The notes beneath the pieces are model-generated. The model saw only the letters and a list, made by a program, of their open reading frames with translations, was not told where the DNA came from and did not search any database. Position numbers and translations under genes: made by a program. DNA of 64,000 bases from UMGS1933 sp045593405 (GTDB lineage Bacteria; Bacillota; Clostridia; TANB77; CAG-508). Shown one piece after another: positions 61,706-64,000 of this stretch. The stretch is taken from NCBI GenBank assembly GCA_045593405.1, contig JAZNWN010000003.1, positions 124,001 through 188,000 on the forward strand, written 5' to 3'. Every line of letters starts with the position of its first letter. Within the stretch, counting starts at the first letter, position 1.

Positions 61706-63343
61706 ATGCAAGTAAAATACAAAGACATAATTTTAGATGTAAAAAAAGGTACAAAGGTTAATGAACTTTTAAGTAAACAAATTAAAGAACTAGAACTAAA
61801 ACCAATAGCATGTAGATTTAACAATGAAGTAAAACGACTAGATATGAAAATTGAAACAGATGGAGAAATAGAACTGATAGATATAACAAATAAAGATGGG
61901 ATGAGAGTATATAGAAGAGGTCTTATTTTTATTGTATGTATGGCATTTAAAGAATTATTTCCACAAGCAAAATTAACAATAGAATACCAATTATATCATT
62001 CTATGTTTTGTACTGTTGAAAATGTAGAAATAACAGATGAAGTACTAAAACAAGTTGAGGATAAGGTAGATGAAATAATCTCAAAAAATATACCTATAGT
62101 AAAGAATGTTATGAGTAGAGACGAAGCAATTGATTTTTACAAAAATACAGATGACTTGAGAGGAGAAGCACAATTAGAGTTATCTAGTAGAGAAATTGTC
62201 ACTTTATATTATTGTAATAATTATTATAATTACTTATATGGAGTAATGCCAATTTCAACTGGTGGTATTTCAAAATATGAACTTCAAAAATATGATAATG
62301 GTTTTTTAATAAGATATCCTAGTAGAAAAACCCCAGAAAAAGTGCCAGAACTTAAAGATACAAATAAATTATATAATACTTTAAAAGAAAATGATCAAAC
62401 ACATAAACTTTTAGGAATCAGTACACTTCATAAATTAAATAATATTATTAGAGAAGGAAATATAAAGGAATATATTTTATTAGATGAGGCTCTTCATGAG
62501 AAAAAGATTGCTAATATTGCGGATAGTATAGCAAAAAATAATAAAATAAAATTAGTAGTAATAGCGGGTCCATCATCATCTGGAAAAACAACATTTTCTA
62601 AAAGATTATGTTTGCAATTAAGATTAAACAATATAAAACCTGTACCAATTTCTGTAGACAATTATTTTGTTGAAAGAGAAAATACTCCTTTAGATAAAAA
62701 CGGAAATTATGATTTTGAATGTATAGAAGCAATAGATAGAGAGTTATTAAATAAAGATATAATGAAATTATTAAATGGAGAAGAAATTCAAGCACCAACT
62801 TTTAATTTCCACACAGGACATAAAGAATATTTAGGAAATACAATGAAACTTGCTGAAGACGAAATTTTAGTTATGGAAGGAATTCATTGTTTGAATGATG
62901 ATTTAACATATTTAGTTCCTAAGGAGCAAAAATTTAAAGTATATATAAGTGCACTTACAGTATTAAATATAGATAATTATAATAGAATATCAACAACAGA
63001 TACAAGATTAATTAGAAGAATGGTTAGAGATAATAGAACTAGAGGTTATGATGCTGAACATACTTTACAAATGTGGCCATCTGTAAATAATGGAGAGGAA
63101 AAAAATATATTTGTATTTCAAGAAGAAGCAGATGCAATGTTTAATTCATCTTTTATATATGAATTAAGTGTGTTAAAACAATATGCAATACCATTGTTTA
63201 AAGAAATAGAACCAAAATCTCCACTATATTCAGAAGCAAAAAGGCTACACACACTACTATCATACTTTGAAACAATAGACCCAAAAGATGTGCCATCAAA
63301 TTCTTTATTAAGAGAATTCATAGGTGGATCAATATTTGAATAA
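61706..63343 (+). CDS. Uridine kinase-like nucleoside kinase with TGS domain
   Basis: 545 residues: an N-terminal TGS-like domain and a threonyl-tRNA-synthetase-type second domain (about 1-210), then a PRK/uridine kinase domain with Walker A GPSSSGKTTFSKRL (about 292-305), ISVDNYFVERENTP and VMEGIHCLND. This architecture is common in Clostridia; the substrate is probably a nucleoside but is unproven. RBS AGAGGTGAAAG. Confidence 0.9.
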   Translation: MQVKYKDIILDVKKGTKVNELLSKQIKELELKPIACRFNNEVKRLDMKIETDGEIELIDITNKDGMRVYRRGLIFIVCMAFKELFPQAKLTIEYQLYHSMFCTVENVEITDEVLKQVEDKVDEIISKNIPIVKNVMSRDEAIDFYKNTDDLRGEAQLELSSREIVTLYYCNNYYNYLYGVMPISTGGISKYELQKYDNGFLIRYPSRKTPEKVPELKDTNKLYNTLKENDQTHKLLGISTLHKLNNIIREGNIKEYILLDEALHEKKIANIADSIAKNNKIKLVVIAGPSSSGKTTFSKRLCLQLRLNNIKPVPISVDNYFVERENTPLDKNGNYDFECIEAIDRELLNKDIMKLLNGEEIQAPTFNFHTGHKEYLGNTMKLAEDEILVMEGIHCLNDDLTYLVPKEQKFKVYISALTVLNIDNYNRISTTDTRLIRRMVRDNRTRGYDAEHTLQMWPSVNNGEEKNIFVFQEEADAMFNSSFIYELSVLKQYAIPLFKEIEPKSPLYSEAKRLHTLLSYFETIDPKDVPSNSLLREFIGGSIFE

Positions 63344-63357
63344 TTTATTGCAAAATA

Positions 63358-63427
63358 TGTATGGGCGCAGACTTCGGCGCCCATAAAAATTTCATTATTG
63401 TGGGTTGCTTAAGAGAGTGCCCTACAA
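63358..63427. repeat. Diverged GTAGGGGCG-family repeat
   Basis: TGTATGGGCGCAGACTTCGGCGCCC followed by GTGGGTTGCTTAAGAGAGTGCCCTACAA. Confidence 0.55.
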
Positions 63428-63460
63428 ATTATTTGTGTAAAATATAAAAGGAGAATATAA

Positions 63461-63772
63461 ATGGAATCATTATTTACAGAAATAGACGAAGAATTTATAT
63501 GTGAAAACTGTGGAAAAGCAGTAAAAAGACTGGGGTATTCATGTAGAAATCACTGTAATTATTGTTTGCATTCAAAACATGTAGATATAAACCCAGGAGA
63601 TAGAAGTGAAAATTGCCATGGAATATTAGAACCGGTAGGAATTGAAATAAGCAATAAAAAAGGTTATGTGGTAGTGTTTAAATGTAAAAAATGCGGAGCT
63701 ATAAGAAAAAACAAATCAGCAGAAGACGATGATATGAATTTAATAATAAATTTGAGTGCGAAACAATATTAA
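63461..63772 (+). CDS. RNHCP domain protein
   Basis: 103 residues with eight cysteines in CxxC pairs (FICENCGKAVK; CRNHCNYCLHSKHVD; FKCKKCGAIRKNK), including the RNHCP-type motif. A probable zinc-binding protein of unknown role. RBS AAAGGAGA. Confidence 0.9.
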   Translation: MESLFTEIDEEFICENCGKAVKRLGYSCRNHCNYCLHSKHVDINPGDRSENCHGILEPVGIEISNKKGYVVVFKCKKCGAIRKNKSAEDDDMNLIINLSAKQY

Positions 63773-63852
63773 ATTTGTGTTTGGCGTTTTGTATTTTGTG
63801 TTTAGAAGATATTCAAAATCAGCCAAATTCTAAACACCAAATACAAAAGATT
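63773..63852. repeat. GTGTTTGG-rich inverted repeat
   Basis: TTTGTGTTTGGCGTTTTGTATTTTGTG and the inverted TTCTAAACACCAAATACAAAAG flank a short loop. Confidence 0.6.
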
Positions 63853-63904
63853 ATTTGTAATATAATATTTAATTTTATTTTCAATATGCCATAAATGCAT
63901 TTTC

Positions 63905-63933
63905 TTGACAAATGATTTAAAAAAGTTTAAAAT
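63905..63933 (+). promoter_or_regulatory. rnpB promoter
   Basis: TTGACA (63905-63910), 17 bases, TAAAAT (63928-63933). Confidence 0.7.
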
Positions 63934-63939
63934 AATAAA

Positions 63940-64000
63940 TGGAGTATATCAAACAGTCGCGTATGAAACTCGCAAGGGTTCATATGAGGAAAGTCCGGGC
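63940..64000 (+). ncRNA. rnpB: RNase P RNA, 5' part (partial)
   Basis: GAGGAAAGTCCGGGC at the window end is the universal conserved region I/P4 strand of bacterial RNase P RNA. The preceding bases form the P2/P3 region (CGCGTATGAAACTCGCAAGGGTTCATATG). A good promoter places the 5' end near 63940. The rest lies beyond the window. Confidence 0.93.

Noticed and set aside
1..64000. CRISPR array
   Set aside because: The repeats are palindromic, dispersed singly between genes and lack regular spacer spacing.

Overview
The window is AT-rich, almost entirely plus-strand-coded DNA from an anaerobic, spore-forming Clostridia-type Firmicute. The evidence is the SpoIIAA-SpoIIAB-SigF operon, SpoIID and a SpoIIQ-like peptidase, AdhE, alpha2-type GlyS, a glmS ribozyme, a CIRCE-like operator and strong AGGAGG ribosome binding sites. 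Dense short intergenic repeats suggest an uncultured gut-type lineage; no finer placement can be supported from the sequence alone.

Main observation: this genome appears to recode CGG. I went through every CGG triplet in the recognisable genes. Fifteen lie in the reading frame, in ten genes, and every one sits exactly where the protein breaks. Skipping the C and reading the next three bases (GGA 14 times, GGG once) as glycine restores the conserved family sequence and a normal length each time. The genes are a TSUP transporter (5841), an ArsP_2-type permease (11265), dprA (25618, 25646), alr (32671), sigF (41150), spoIID (42224), a DUF1294 protein (44454), radA (55769, 55806, 56179, 56333) and two pilin-like proteins (46068; 59084, 59130). 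I found no in-frame CGG read as arginine, while CGT, CGA and CGC are used normally. CGG in the other two phases is common and harmless. The simplest reading is a vacated Arg-CGG codon that is now a +1 frameshift or quadruplet signal (CGGR to Gly).

Layout. 1-3180: glmS with its ribozyme, a minus-strand structured RNA with its own promoter and terminator, and a par/Fst-like type I toxin-antitoxin locus. 3200-7260: ruvA, rarA, two half-size TSUP genes and a minus-strand HAD phosphatase. 7330-14730: proteostasis block (tig, clpP, clpX, groES-groEL) with an ArsP_2 permease. 14790-25720: metabolism and housekeeping (folC, adhE, pfkA, argS, upp, folD, dprA). 25890-39480: cell envelope (pilin-LRR protein, PBP1A, FemAB-like, alr, ftsH, AI-2E family protein, ppa, uppP). 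39720-43400: sporulation (spoIIAA, spoIIAB, sigF, spoIID, spoIIQ-like). 44280-63780: a second pilin-like gene, rsmD, ftsK, an MBL ribonuclease, GH15, radA-disA, a third pilin-like gene, a cyclophilin, glyS, a uridine-kinase-like protein and an RNHCP protein. The 5' end of RNase P RNA is cut by the right edge.

Many intergenic gaps hold short repeats of four families: GTAGGGGC palindromes; about 180-bp MITE-like elements with AATAATAATTTATG ends; about 150-bp elements bounded by GCCAAACGC and GAGATTTGGCGG; and GTGTTTGG-rich inverted repeats. I saw no tRNA or rRNA genes, CRISPR array, insertion sequence transposase or prophage.
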